Shown here: piece by piece, positions 1 through 9,400 of the stretch
How positions within the stretch are numbered: position 1 is the first letter of the stretch
Layout of the letters: the number at the start of each line of letters is the position of its first letter
Assembly (NCBI GenBank): GCA_963712435.1
Contig: CAVQIB010000021.1
Span: 124,001 to 188,000 of the forward strand
Length of the DNA: 64,000 nucleotides
Source of the DNA: Rhodoplanes sp963712435
Lineage (GTDB): Bacteria > Pseudomonadota > Alphaproteobacteria > Rhizobiales > Xanthobacteraceae
Reading direction: 5' to 3'
Made by a program: the position numbers and the translations under genes
The notes under the pieces: generated by a model
The model's input: only the letters and a program-made list of their open reading frames with translations
Told to the model about the DNA's origin: nothing
Database searches by the model: none

Positions 1-184
1 GAAGGCCGGGTCGATCGGCGAGATGCCGCCGAGCACGCGCGGCAGCGCCGGGTTCTCGGCCGCGGATCGCGTCGCGCGGCGGCGGTCGCCATGTCGGCGA
101 ACAGCGCGCCAGTCCGGGATCGATCTCCGGATCCCAGTGCGACTTGTTGTTCGGCTCGTTCCAGATCATCGCCGCTTCGATCAT
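1..184 (-). CDS. Beta-xylosidase-like glycoside hydrolase, N-terminal fragment cut by window edge
   Basis: The minus strand reads ATG followed by a peptide with the motif MIWNEPNNKSHWDPE, then about 40 further residues ending near GGISPID. The NEPN tetrapeptide is the acid/base glutamate signature of clan GH-A hydrolases (GH39/GH5-like), so a sugar-cleaving enzyme or a catalytically related protein is likely. Only about 60 residues lie inside the window. The frame is broken by at least one base shift, near 75-110. A purine-rich stretch (GGGAGCGAG) stands before the ATG at 184. It is the last visible gene of the minus-strand cassette that starts at 5723, 35 bases after the methyltransferase stop. 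The start could also lie a few codons upstream. The substrate cannot be told from the sequence. Confidence 0.6.
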   Translation of the reverse strand, partial: MIEAAMIWNEPNNKSHWDPEIDPGLARCSPTWRPPPRDAIRGREPGAAARARRHLADRPGL

Positions 185-219
185 GCGCTCGCTCCCCTGG
201 CCGGATAGACCGCGCGCGG

Positions 220-964
220 TCACGCCGGCGCGGCCGCTCGCGCGCGGCGGCAGATGATAGACCTCCGTCCTCGGGATGCTCGACGATCTCGAAGCCGGCG
301 CTGCGCAGCATCGCCTCGGCGCAGGCGCGGTTCGGGCACCCACCAGTTGGTCGGATCGCCGGCGTAGCGGTGCTCGATGAAGTGCAGCTTCGGGTAGCCC
401 GGCTCGTCGAACGGCTCGGCGTTCGCAGAAGGCGTAGTCGTCGGCGACCGGCTCGACCTCGTCGCTGCCGCGCTGCATCGACTGGAAGACCAGCAGGTCG
501 CCGGCGACGTGCTCGTGGATCAGGTCGAGCGCGAGCAGCGGATGGCGCAGGTGGTAGAGCACGCCCATGAAGAGCACGATGTCGAAGCGCTCGCCGAGCG
601 CGCCGACGTCGTAGACCGAGAGCTGGCGGAACTCGATGTCGAGGCCGCGTCACCTCGGCGGCGAAGCGCGCCTGCGCCAGGTAGTCCTCGTCGAAGTCGA
701 TGCCGACCACGCGGTCGGCGCCGCGCCGCTTCATCTCGATCGCGTAGAAGCCGGCGTTGCAGCCGATGTCGAGCACGCGTGCTGGCCGGTGAGGTCCGCC
801 GGCATCGCGTCCGCGAAGCGCGCGCCATTTCACGGCCGGATAGTCGCCGAGGAAATGCTCGGGCGCGGTCCGCACGCCGCTGCAGGTCGAGTTGTGGAAC
901 CACGGGCCGAGCGCCGCGACCTGCGCTGCCGCGTTCTTCGGCGTGTGCAGGGCCGATGCGCCAT
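220..964 (-). CDS. SAM-dependent methyltransferase (TIGR04290/Rta_06860-like), frameshifted
   Basis: Reading across base shifts, the minus strand gives a class I methyltransferase. It opens with ALGPWFHN, then GDYPAVKWR, the SAM-binding motif I as LDIGCNAGFY, motif II around VVGIDFDEDYLAQARFAAE, LYHLRHPLLALDLI, and a C-terminal FIEHRYAGDPTNWWVPN. This layout matches, from memory, the TIGR04290 family that sits beside sugar-processing genes in some Proteobacteria. The methyl acceptor is unknown; a sugar or cyclitol is likely from the neighbours. At least five one-base shifts break the frame, so no single reading frame covers it. The ATG near 964 is a best guess; 975 is an alternative in another frame. 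The TGA at 220-222 is the natural stop. Confidence 0.7.
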
Positions 965-1045
965 GGCGGCCTCATCGCCCTGCTGCCCAGCGCGGGCGCT
1001 CGAGGCCAGCCTGCAGGCCGAACGGCGTCCCCGGCGCTGTGCCCG

Positions 1046-1797
1046 TCACCGGTTTCCGATGCCGCCCCGTCGCTCGAGCAGACTGCACCGCAGCGCGGTA
1101 GCCGTGCAGCGTGCCGACATCGACATAGGCGTGGCCGGCCTTGACGCCGATCGGCCGCGCCGCCCTCGGCGAGCTAGGCGTTGACCAGCGTGCCGAGATA
1201 TTCGTCGCGCACGCTCCGCGCATGCGCCAGAGCCGCGCAGCTCGTGGAAGACGCGGCCGGGCATCTTGAATGCGCCCCAGATCCAGTGCGAGCCGCGCCT
1301 CCGGCCTGCTTGACCTGGATGCTCGCGCACCCGCCCGCCTGCGTCGAGCTCGACGGCGTCGAACAGCTCCGGCCGCGTCGACCGGGAACAGCAGGAAGGA
1401 CAGCCGGTCGTCGGGCAGCTCCGCGAGCGCGTCGCTCGGGAAACCAGACGGTGTCGGGCAGCCCGACCATCACCGTCTCGTCCGGCCCGATCAGCGGGGC
1501 CGGCGCGGAAGATGGCGTCGCACAGCCCGACCGGTTGCGGCTGCACGATGTAGGCGATCGGCGCGCGGCCATAGGCTGCGCCGAAATACTCCATGATGTC
1601 GGACTTGCCCGGCGAGATGACGAAGCAGAGCTTGTCCGCGCCGCCCAGGATCATGCGTTCGACGAGGTACTCGCTCACCGCGCAGGGGCGCTCGTCCCGT
1701 CTCGTGCCGCCGGCTGCCCACCGGCAGCAGCTCCTTGGAGAAGGCCGAGCGGCTGGATGCGGCTGCCGCGGCCGGCGGCCGGGATGATGCCCCACAT
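1046..1797 (-). CDS. Sugar-phosphate nucleotidyltransferase (glucose-1-phosphate thymidylyltransferase-like), frameshifted
   Basis: The minus strand from the ATG at 1797 reads MWGIIPAAGRGSRIQPL and, after a one-base shift, FSKELLPVG. Together these give the G-x-G-x-R...P-K nucleotide-binding signature of sugar-1-phosphate nucleotidyltransferases. Further conserved blocks are GADKLCFVISPGKSDIMEYF, VQPQPVGLCDAIF, VGLPDTVWFPE and, near the end, IGVKAGHAYVDVGTLHGY. It would activate a sugar-1-phosphate to an NDP-sugar for the glycosyltransferase just upstream; the two genes are one base apart (TGA-C-ATG). At about 250 residues it is of normal length for a minimal nucleotidyltransferase. Several one-base shifts interrupt it, and codon 1176-1174 is TAG where the context (VNA-LAEGG) suggests tyrosine. 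The exact sugar and nucleotide are not predictable. Confidence 0.75.
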
Positions 1798-1798
1798 G

Positions 1799-2915
1799 TC
1801 AGGCCTCCGCCGGCTGCCGCATGCGCGGCGCGCGGCATCCGCGCTGCGTCTTCGATGCAGGCCGACAAGCGTTCTCGCGCGATGCGCGGAGGTGTGCTCG
1901 GCGAGCGACGCGTTCCGCGCGGCCGCGCCGATGCGCGCGAGCTCGCGCATCGCTGAGGTCGCAGCGCCGCGAGCGACGTCGTCGGCGTTCCGCGGCGACG
2001 AGGATCTCGCGGCCGGGCTCGAAGAAGGCATCGAGCCCCTCCCAGTGGTCGGACAGGATCGCCGTGCCGCAGGCCGCCGCCTCGAACAGCCGGCCGGACG
2101 GGCACCAGCCCATCGCCGCCATCGCGTGGCGGGTCACGTTGAGCGTCAGGCGGGAGGAGGAGAAGAACGCCGGGTGCTCGCTCCGGCGGCAGGTGGCGGA
2201 CGAAGTAGATGTTGTCGCGTCCACGGGAAGTCGTGCGGGTACTGCGCGCCGCCGATGAGGAAGCGCAGCTCGGGCCGCTGCTGCGCCGGCGTCGACGAAC
2301 AGCGCTTCGAGCGCGTGCTGGCGGTCGGCGGCATAGGTGCCGAGATAGGAGAGGTCGGCGCGATAGCGCGCGACCGGCGCCACCGGCCGGTGCACCTGCG
2401 GATCGACATGCCCATAGAGCGGCGCCACCGGCGCGCGCCGAGCCGCCGCTCGCAGGTCCGCGAGCGCCGCGCCGCCGGTGTAGCTCAGCACGAGGTCGAA
2501 GCCCGCGAGCCCGTCCGCGCCGAGATAGGCGGACGCGCTCGCCTCGCGCAGGCGCGCCAGCGTCACCGGCGTGTCGAGATCGTAGAACAGCTTCAGCGGC
2601 CGCGCGACTCGCCAGGACGAGCGCCGTGGCGGCGAGCGCGTCGGGGCAGTAGGACGTGACGATCGCGACGTCTGCGTCGCCGAGTTCGCCGCGCATGCGC
2701 GCTGCGCACATCGGCCAATCTCGCGATACAGCACGAGTTCGCCCGCCGGGCAGCGCGACGAGATCGCGGTTCATCGCGTAATAGGGCACGTCGCGCTCGA
2801 AAAAGACGACGCGATGCCCGAGCGCCGCGAGCGCGCGGATGAGACCGCGCCAGAGCGTCGCGTGCCCGTTTCCCCACGACGAAGTGACGGTGAGGCCGAA
2901 GACGACGATCTTCAT
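1799..2915 (-). CDS. CgeB-like glycosyltransferase, frameshifted
   Basis: The minus strand from 2915 reads MKIVVFGLTVTSSWGNGHAT, a glycosyltransferase N-terminal Rossmann start with a Gly-rich loop, then GHRVVFFERDVPYYA. Reading through base shifts gives LFYDLDTPVTLARL, FDLVLSYTGG, a central APLYGHVDP, LSYLGTYAADRQ, and the C-terminal donor-binding block RLFEAAACGTAILSDHWEG followed by FEPGREILVA. This matches the CgeB/DUF3880-type glycosyltransferases with a Glyco_trans_1_2-like C-terminus. It would transfer a sugar from an NDP donor in the cytoplasm. Its ATG overlaps the stop of the preceding phosphatase gene (ATGA at 2915-2912), so translation is probably coupled. Full length is about 370 residues. 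Frame switches occur near 2735, 2610, 2415, 2215, 2030 and 1940. Acceptor unknown. Confidence 0.72.
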
Positions 2916-3511
2916 GCGCTCACCCGTTCATTGAGGGTGAGGATCTTCGCGCCCCAGTCGCCGACCGCCACCGTGCTCACCCCGGCGGGACTGATCTCGA
3001 CGCGCGCATAGCCGTCGAGCGAAACGCCGAGATAATGCAGGAGCGCGGCGCGGATGACGTCGGCATGGCTCACCGCGGCGATACGGCCATGCGGCTGCGC
3101 CGCGCGCAGCCGGTCGAGGAGGCCGATGACGCGCGCCTGCGCCTCCGCCATGCTCTCGCCCTCCGGCGGGCGTGCGGTCGCGCGCGCGCCGTTCCAGGCG
3201 GTCCAGTTCGGGTCGCCGGCGAGTTCGTCGAAGCGCCGCCCGGTCCACGCGCCGATGTCGATTTCGTCGAGAGCGGCCGCCGTTTCGACGCGCAGGCCGG
3301 CTGCATCGGCGATCGCCTGCGCGGTTTCCTGCGCGCGCTCGCGCGGGCTCGCATGCACCGCGGTCAGGCGCTCGCGCGACAGCCGCATGGCGATGCGTTC
3401 GGCCTGCCGGCGGCCTTCGTCGGAGAGCCGCACATGCGCCGAGCGGCCGACCAGCACCTTGTCGATGAGGTCGTGGACGGCGTGGCGAACGAGGAAAAAG
3501 GTTGCAGTCAC
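2912..3511 (-). CDS. Histidine phosphatase family protein (phosphoglycerate mutase-like)
   Basis: An intact 199-residue protein starting at GTG 3511. It shows the branch-1 histidine phosphatase signature FLVRHAVHD near the N-terminus (phospho-accepting His in the RHA motif), ASPRERAQETAQAIA, the acidic GEIDIGAWTG-like block (LDEIDIGAWTG) and the second catalytic histidine in AAVSHADVIRAALLHYLG. It probably dephosphorylates a small phosphorylated metabolite. Its start overlaps the stop of the myo-inositol-1-phosphate synthase gene (GTGA), so myo-inositol-1-phosphate is an attractive substrate; this is inference from position, since the usual inositol monophosphatases belong to another fold. 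The stop overlaps the next gene by four bases. No base shifts are seen here, although genes on both sides contain them. Confidence 0.85.
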   Translation of the reverse strand: MTATFFLVRHAVHDLIDKVLVGRSAHVRLSDEGRRQAERIAMRLSRERLTAVHASPRERAQETAQAIADAAGLRVETAAALDEIDIGAWTGRRFDELAGDPNWTAWNGARATARPPEGESMAEAQARVIGLLDRLRAAQPHGRIAAVSHADVIRAALLHYLGVSLDGYARVEISPAGVSTVAVGDWGAKILTLNERVSA

Positions 3512-4633
3512 GACGCCGCCGTCCGTGCTCCCGCCGTATCGCCGTCGATGAAGCGCAGGAGGCGCTGGCGCGCCTCGTGATCGGTGAACTGCTGCGGCGG
3601 CGACTTCATGAAATAGCTGCACGGCCCGACCAGCGCGCCGCCGATGCCGCGGTCGATCGCAAGCTTGGCGCAGCGCACCGCGTCGATGACGACTGCCGGC
3701 GGAGTTCGGGGAATCGCAGACTTCGAGCTTCAGTTCGACATTGAGCGGGATGCCGCCGAAGCCCGTGCCCTCCATGCGGATATACGCCCATTTGCGATCG
3801 CCCAGCCACGGCACGTGATCGCTCGGGCCGATGTGGATGCTTTCCGGCGCGAGCGGAACATCGAACTGGCTCGTCACCGCCGCGGTCTTGGAGAGCTTCT
3901 TCGATTCCAGGCGCTCGCGCTCCAGCATGTTCTTGAAATCGGCGTTGCCGCCGAAATTGAGCTGGTAGGTGCGGTCGAGCCGCACCCCGCGCTCGCGGAA
4001 AAGATTGGCGAGCACGCGATGGACGATCGTCGCTCCGACCTGGCTCTTGATGTCGTCGCCGATCAGGGGCAGCCGGCGCGCCTCGAAACGGCGTCGCCAG
4101 TCCGCGTTCGAGGCGATGAAAACCGGGATGCAGTTGACGAAGGCGCAGCCGGCGTCGAGCGCGCGCTCGGCATACCATTCGGTGGCCTGTTGCGATCCGA
4201 CCGGGAGATACGAGACGAGGACGTCGGTCCGCGTGCGCTCGAGCACGTCGCTGACATTCGCTTCCGGAATGCTCGATTCGGCGATATCGTCGCGCAGATA
4301 ACGGCCGAGCCCGTCCAGCGTGCGGCCGCGCTCGACGCGCACCCCGAGCGGCGGGACGGAGGCGAAGCGCTGCGTGTTGTTCGGCGGCGCCCAGATCGCC
4401 TCCGCGACGTCACGACCGACCTTCGCTGCGTTGATGTCGAAGGCGGAGGCGATCTCGACATCGCTCACATGATAACCGCCGAGATCGGCATGCATCAGTC
4501 CGTCTGTCGGCTCGTTCGCGCGCGCATCGCGATAATGCGACAGGCCCTGGATCAGGGCGGAGGCGCAGTTCCCGAGCCCGACGATGCCGACACGAACCTT
4601 GCGTGAAGAAGAAGAAGCGGTGGCGTTCATCAT
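3508..4633 (-). CDS. Inositol-3-phosphate synthase (myo-inositol-1-phosphate synthase), one frameshift
   Basis: Converts glucose-6-phosphate to myo-inositol-3-phosphate with bound NAD. The minus strand starts MMNATASSSS, then KVRVGIVGLGNCASALIQG, the NAD-binding glycine-rich loop. Conserved family blocks follow: VSDVEIASAFDIN, TDVLVSYLPVGSQQA, CAFVNCIPVFIAS, GDDIKSQVGATIVHR, YQLNFGGNADFKNML and MEGTGFGGIPLNVELKLEVCDSPNSAG. One extra base near 3692-3696 shifts the frame. The other frame then supplies VVIDAVRCAKLAIDRG, GPCSYFMKSPPQQ and the stop at 3508-3510. Corrected length is about 375 residues, normal for the short prokaryotic form. It lies 133 bases downstream of the GT9-like gene and overlaps the phosphatase. 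Start could be either of two adjacent ATG codons (4633 or 4630). Confidence 0.9.
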
Positions 4634-4766
4634 TGGTTCCGATCGAATCGGCCGCGGTGCGCAGTAAACGATCCCGGACGCCGCCGAACGTAAGTACGTT
4701 GGGCGAACGCGGGTGCGCGACCTTTGTTCCGCGATCCCAAGGCGGCCCCGGCCCGCTTTCGGGTCC

Positions 4767-5723
4767 TCAGCCGCGCGCGGCGAGCGCCTGCTCCACCGCG
4801 GCGATGACACCGCTCCAGTCGTCCGCCCGGCCCTGGCGGAACAGCCGCATGGTCGGATACCAGGGCGAGTCCGAACGCCCGTCCATCCAGCGCCAGTCGC
4901 AGTCGCGTTGCAGGAGCGTGAAGGTCGGCACGCCAAGCGCGCCGGCGAGATGCGCAGCCATCGTATCGACGGAGACGACGAGATCGAGCTTGCGCATCCG
5001 CGCCGCGGTCACCACGGCGTCGTCGCTGCCGATGTCGCGCGCGGGGAGCGCGGCGAGCGCACGCGCCGGCAGGCCACGCTGGAGCAGGTAGAGCGCTGTG
5101 CCCGGCGCATGCGCGAGCCGTTCGAGCAGACCGGCCAGCATGGGCGTCGGAATCGAGCGGCGCGGGTCCCAGCCGCCGGCCTGCCAGACGAAGCCGATGC
5201 GTCTTTGTGCGCCCGGCTCGCCGTCAAGCCGCTCTCCCGGAAGCGGAGGAGGATGGAGATAGGGCACGCGCGCGCCGAGCGAGGCTGCGTTCGCGCGCAG
5301 GATATGGGGCAGTTCCATGATCTCGACGTCGACGTCATAGGCGGCCGGGCAATCGCCGTCATGCAAGGGGAGCACCTCGTCGACGCCGTCGGCGCCGGCG
5401 ATCAACGGCATCAGCGCAGGCTGCGTCCACACGATCACGCGGCTCGCCAGGCGGCGGAGCGGGGCCGCAAAGCGGATGAACTGAATCGTATCGCCGAGCC
5501 CGTGGTAGCACCGCACCAAAACGCGGCGTGCCGAGAGCGTATCGCCGGACCAGACGAATTGGTGGTGCCGCGGCCAGTGCCAGCAGGTCTCGCCGCGCGC
5601 TATCCGCGCGCGCAGAACCTTGTCGCTGATCCGCCATGCGGCCGCGAAGTCGCCCTGGCGCATCGCCTGCGTCCAAGGGTCGTCCGTTACGAGGGTGTCC
5701 GTCATCTGCACATGGGCCGGCAT
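4767..5723 (-). CDS. GT9-like glycosyltransferase (heptosyltransferase superfamily)
   Basis: A 318-residue intact protein. An N-terminal helical part (about residues 10-55, AWRISDKVLRARI) resembles the short repeats found before GT9-like domains in large TPR glycosyltransferases. The GT-B part has VRCYHGLGDTIQFIRFA at about residue 70, the canonical GlGD-x-i loop of ADP-heptose glycosyltransferases, then VWTQPALMPLI, RIGFVWQAGG and the C-terminal donor site DLVVSVDTMAAHLAGALGVPTFTLLQ. It would add a sugar in the cytoplasm. It is the first gene of the minus-strand cassette and diverges from the operon at 5816. ATG 5723 gives this length; ATG 5705 (MTDTLVTDD) is an alternative, and neither has a clear ribosome binding site. 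Confidence 0.72.
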   Translation of the reverse strand: MPAHVQMTDTLVTDDPWTQAMRQGDFAAAWRISDKVLRARIARGETCWHWPRHHQFVWSGDTLSARRVLVRCYHGLGDTIQFIRFAAPLRRLASRVIVWTQPALMPLIAGADGVDEVLPLHDGDCPAAYDVDVEIMELPHILRANAASLGARVPYLHPPPLPGERLDGEPGAQRRIGFVWQAGGWDPRRSIPTPMLAGLLERLAHAPGTALYLLQRGLPARALAALPARDIGSDDAVVTAARMRKLDLVVSVDTMAAHLAGALGVPTFTLLQRDCDWRWMDGRSDSPWYPTMRLFRQGRADDWSGVIAAVEQALAARG

Positions 5724-5815
5724 TGGATCACGGCATGGAACACCGGGGCCGGGCCGAAGGTTTCATCGGCAGATCATTGCCATGAGATTCTGCGAGGCGA
5801 ACGACAGGAGGAAGC

Positions 5816-6097
5816 ATGTCGCACGGCAAAATGACCACCGATCACAATACCATCCGGCAATGGGCGAAGGAGCGCGGCGCGCATCCGGCCACGGTGAAGG
5901 GGACCGAAGAGGGCGGCGAGCACGCCGGCATTCTGCGGCTCGACTTCGACCCGAAAGAGGAGAAGCTCGCGCCAATCTCCTGGGACGAGTTTTTCAGCAA
6001 GTTCGACGACGCCGAGCTTGCGTTCCTGCATCAGGACCGCACCGCCGACGGCTCGATGAGCCGCTTCCATAAATTCATAAGCCGGGCAAACGCATGA
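5816..6097 (+). CDS. Small conserved hypothetical protein
   Basis: A 93-residue acidic protein with a strong ribosome binding site (AGGAGGAAGC directly before the ATG). The N-terminus TTDHNTIRQWAKERGAHPA, a central ILRLDFDP and ISWDEFFSKFDDAELAFLHQ recall a family of short alphaproteobacterial proteins often labelled, without support, as 1,4-alpha-glucan branching enzyme. It has no catalytic domain of that enzyme, no signal peptide and no membrane segment. The start TIRQWAKERG resembles DNA- or protein-binding helices, but no function can be claimed. It overlaps the next gene by four bases (ATGA) and so forms a coupled two-gene unit that diverges from the glycosyltransferase cassette. Confidence 0.8.
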   Translation: MSHGKMTTDHNTIRQWAKERGAHPATVKGTEEGGEHAGILRLDFDPKEEKLAPISWDEFFSKFDDAELAFLHQDRTADGSMSRFHKFISRANA

Positions 6098-6417
6098 ATG
6101 AAACCAGGATCCACGATCTTCTGGCGCAAGCCTACAATCTGCTCGCGGCGGAACTGCGCTCCAGGCATCCGACTTTCGACGGTCCGATGGACGAGATGAC
6201 GCGCCTGTTCGATCCCAAGGGCCCGTTCAACACGCCCACCATGACCGTCTCGCTCGACCCGGTGATCGACCAGGCGGTGCGCGATGTTCGCGAGGTCATG
6301 GAGCGTTTTCGCGACGGCAATCGCGAATCCGTCGAGGAGGCGGCGCGGGACCTGTGGGTTGTGCTCAGCCGCCCCGAAGTGGTTGCCGAACTGCGCGCGG
6401 AGGCCGAGCAGCGATAG
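6094..6417 (+). CDS. Hypothetical protein, second gene of a two-gene operon
   Basis: A 107-residue soluble protein starting MNETRIHDLLAQAYNLLAAE with an ATG that overlaps the preceding stop. It is largely predicted helical: an N-terminal amphipathic helix, a proline-containing middle (DEMTRLFDPKGPFNTPTMTV), and a C-terminal helix rich in Glu and Arg (AVRDVREVMERFRDGN and EEAARDLWVVLSRPEVVAEL). I do not recognise a family. There is no signal peptide, metal site or nucleotide motif. Base composition and codon pattern (GC at third positions) fit a real gene. Its partner gene suggests a joint role that cannot be named. Confidence 0.7.
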   Translation: MNETRIHDLLAQAYNLLAAELRSRHPTFDGPMDEMTRLFDPKGPFNTPTMTVSLDPVIDQAVRDVREVMERFRDGNRESVEEAARDLWVVLSRPEVVAELRAEAEQR

Positions 6418-6453
6418 CGCGCGTCGGACGGGCCGGCGGCGCTGATCCCAGCG

Positions 6454-9400
6454 TCAGGTTCCAGGACGCAGGCCGAGTTCCCGCAGCGTGCGGTCGATCC
6501 ACAGCTTGGTCAGCTTCTCCTGGGCGCTGTTCTGACTGAGGCGTCCGCGCAGGCAGCCGAAATCGACTTGATCGAGGTCCTGGTCCTGGTTGGCGCAGGA
6601 GAACACGACCGTCTCCACGCCGGTCGCAGGGTCGCGATGCGCCTGCAGGCACTGCGCGCAAATTTCCTTCATCATGCACTGCATCGGCGAGTTGATCGAC
6701 CCGATCGCCTTGTGCTCGGCCTTGAGATAGGCGGCGAGAATTCCATGCCGCGCGCGCGCGACGGCCGCCATCATCCCGTCCGAGCCGATCGCGATCACAC
6801 GGTCGACGCCGCCGAGCGGGATGGGCTGCGGCCCGAGCGCGCCGGTCCCATAGGCGTCGAGCGCGGCGACGATATTGCCGACGAAGGTCTTGTCCTGCGG
6901 CCGGTCGGGCGCAAAACCGGGGCCTTCGTCGCAGCACCACACGATTGCGTCGGCCGCGCGCTCGATCTCGGCCACCTTGTAGCGGTCGCGCATCGTCTTG
7001 TAGCCGGCGAAATAGAGCACGCGATTTCCCTGCGCGCGCATCGCTTCCCCGATCGAGAACAGCACGGCGTTGCCGAGGCCGCCGCCGACCAGAAGCACCG
7101 TTTCGCCATGAGGGATTTCGGTCGGCATTCCGGTCGGACCCATCAGCACGACCGGCTCGCCCGGCGTGAGCAGCGCGCAAAGATCGGACGAGCCGCCCAT
7201 TTCGAGCACGATGGTCGAGAGCAGCCCGCGCGCGCGGTCGACCCACGCGCCGGTGAGCGCAAGCCCTTCCATCGCAAGCCGGGTCGCCGCGCGCCCGCGC
7301 GCGAGCGTCTCGTAGTTCTGCAGCCGGTAGAACTGGCCGGGGTGGAAGGCGCGGGCGGCCATCGGCGCGCGCACCACCACCTCGACGATGGTGGGCGTCA
7401 GCCGCACGACCTCGTGCACCGTCGCGCGCAACTCGCGGTCGAGGCGCTCGAACAGCTCCGCTGATGCGACCTGATCGCGCGGAAGCTTGGCGAGCAGGCG
7501 GCTGACCAGCGGATAACCCTGTTTGGCGCTCGCCATCGCCTTCACCACATTGCCGGCGAAGGAGGGATGCAGATCGCCGAAAAAACTCACCGCCCGCCCG
7601 TCCGGCTGAACCGTCGTGAGCACATGCGCGACGCTCGGCTTCACGCTGCGCTCGGGCGACACGGGCATGCCGTTCTCGTCGCGCGCGCCGAAATATTTTC
7701 CGTCGAGCGTCATCGCGTCCGGCTCTTCGCGCGCGAGCGTCGTGTTGGGCAGCGTCCCGGCCGCGACCAGGATCGTGCGGGCCGGAAGCTCGATATCCGA
7801 GGCGTCGACCTCGCTGCTCTCCGCCGCGACGCCGTGCTTGACGAGCCGCAGCGCATTTGCATGGCCGAACTCGTCGAGCCGCACTTCGCTCGGCACGAGG
7901 CGTTCGGCGAAGCGGATTCCCTCCTCCATCGCCTTGGCGATTTCCTCGTGGTTCAAGGTGTAGCTCGGCGCGTCGATCATCCGCCGGCGATAGGCGATCG
8001 TCGCGCCGCCCCAGCCTTGCAGCAGCTCGATGATGCGGGGCGCGCGTTTCTCGCGCGCGGCGGCCGCGCGCTCGGCGCGGATCGCGCGCGCATGCGCGAG
8101 GAACGTGTCGGCCGTTCGCGCCTCCGCGCCGGACCAGACGGCGCGCACCGCGGCTTCGCCGCGTTCGGCCGCGAGGGCCTCGTAGCGGGCGAGGAACTTC
8201 TCCACCTGGATGGGGTAATAGGCGAGCGCCTCGGTCGCCGTATCGATCGCCGTCAGGCCGCCGCCGATCACGACGACGGGCAGTTCGACCTGCAGATTGG
8301 CGAGGCTGTCCGGCTTGGCGGCGCCGGTGAGCTGCAGCGCCATCAGGAAGTCGGAGGCCTGACGCACGCCCGGCGCAAGCCCGTTCTTCATCGGCACCAC
8401 GGTCGGTTTCCCGGCGCCGGCGCAGAGCGCGACATGATCGAAGCCGAGGGCGAAAGCCTCCTCGATGCCGAGCGCGCCGCCGAAGCGCACCCCGCCGAAC
8501 ATCTTGAATGCGGAGCGGCGCTCCAGCAGCAAGCGGACGAGCTTGAGAAAATTCTTGTTCCAGCGCACGGTGATGCCGTACTCGGCGACGCCGCCGAAGC
8601 CCGCCATCACCCGCGAGCCGAGATTCTCCTCGAGCGAAGACACATCCCGGATCGGCCGGAACGCCGTGCGCGCGCCGTCGATCCCGACCCCGGATAGATC
8701 GGGCGCCAGCGGCTCGATCTTGAGTCCGTCGACCGCGACCACGGCATGCCCGTCATTCATCAGGTGGTGGGAGAGCGTGAAGCCCGCCGGCCCAAGGCCG
8801 ACGACGAGCACGGTATGGCCGCTCTCGGGCTTCGGCAGCGGCCGGCGGATATTGAGCGGGTTCCAGCGGGTGAGCAGGGAATAGATTTCGAAGCCCCAGG
8901 GAAGCGCGAGCACGTCCTTGAGCGTGCGCGTCTCGATCTGCGGGATGTCGACCGGGTCCTGCTTCTGGTAGATGCACGACTTCATGCAGTCGTTGCAGAT
9001 GCGGTGGCCGGTCGCCGCGCACATCGGATTGTCGATCACCGCGATCGCGAGCGCGCCGATGCTTTCGCCGCGCGCCTTGACGAGATTCATCTCGGAGATT
9101 TTTTCCTCGAGCGGGCAGCCGGCGAGCGCGACGCCGAAGTCGTTGCGCTTGAATGCGCCGCTCTTCTCCGTCAGTCCCTTGGCGCAGCTGTCCTTGCCCT
9201 GGTTATGACACCAGATGCAGTAATTGGCCTGGTCGAGCGCGCCGGTGAGGTCCGCGCCCGGATCGGTGAGGGCGAATCCCTCGCGGCGGCGGCGGTGATG
9301 GTCGGACAGCTTGAGCATGGTGACGCCGTCGACGACCTCGGTCTCGACCGGCACGAGCCGCAGCGGATCGATCTTTCCCGGCGCCTTGAACAGCACGCCG

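Noticed and set aside
1174..1176. TAG read as an amino acid (stop-codon recoding)
   Set aside because: Several intact genes in the window end in TAG, the three internal TAGs lie in error-rich patches, and no suppressor tRNA is visible.
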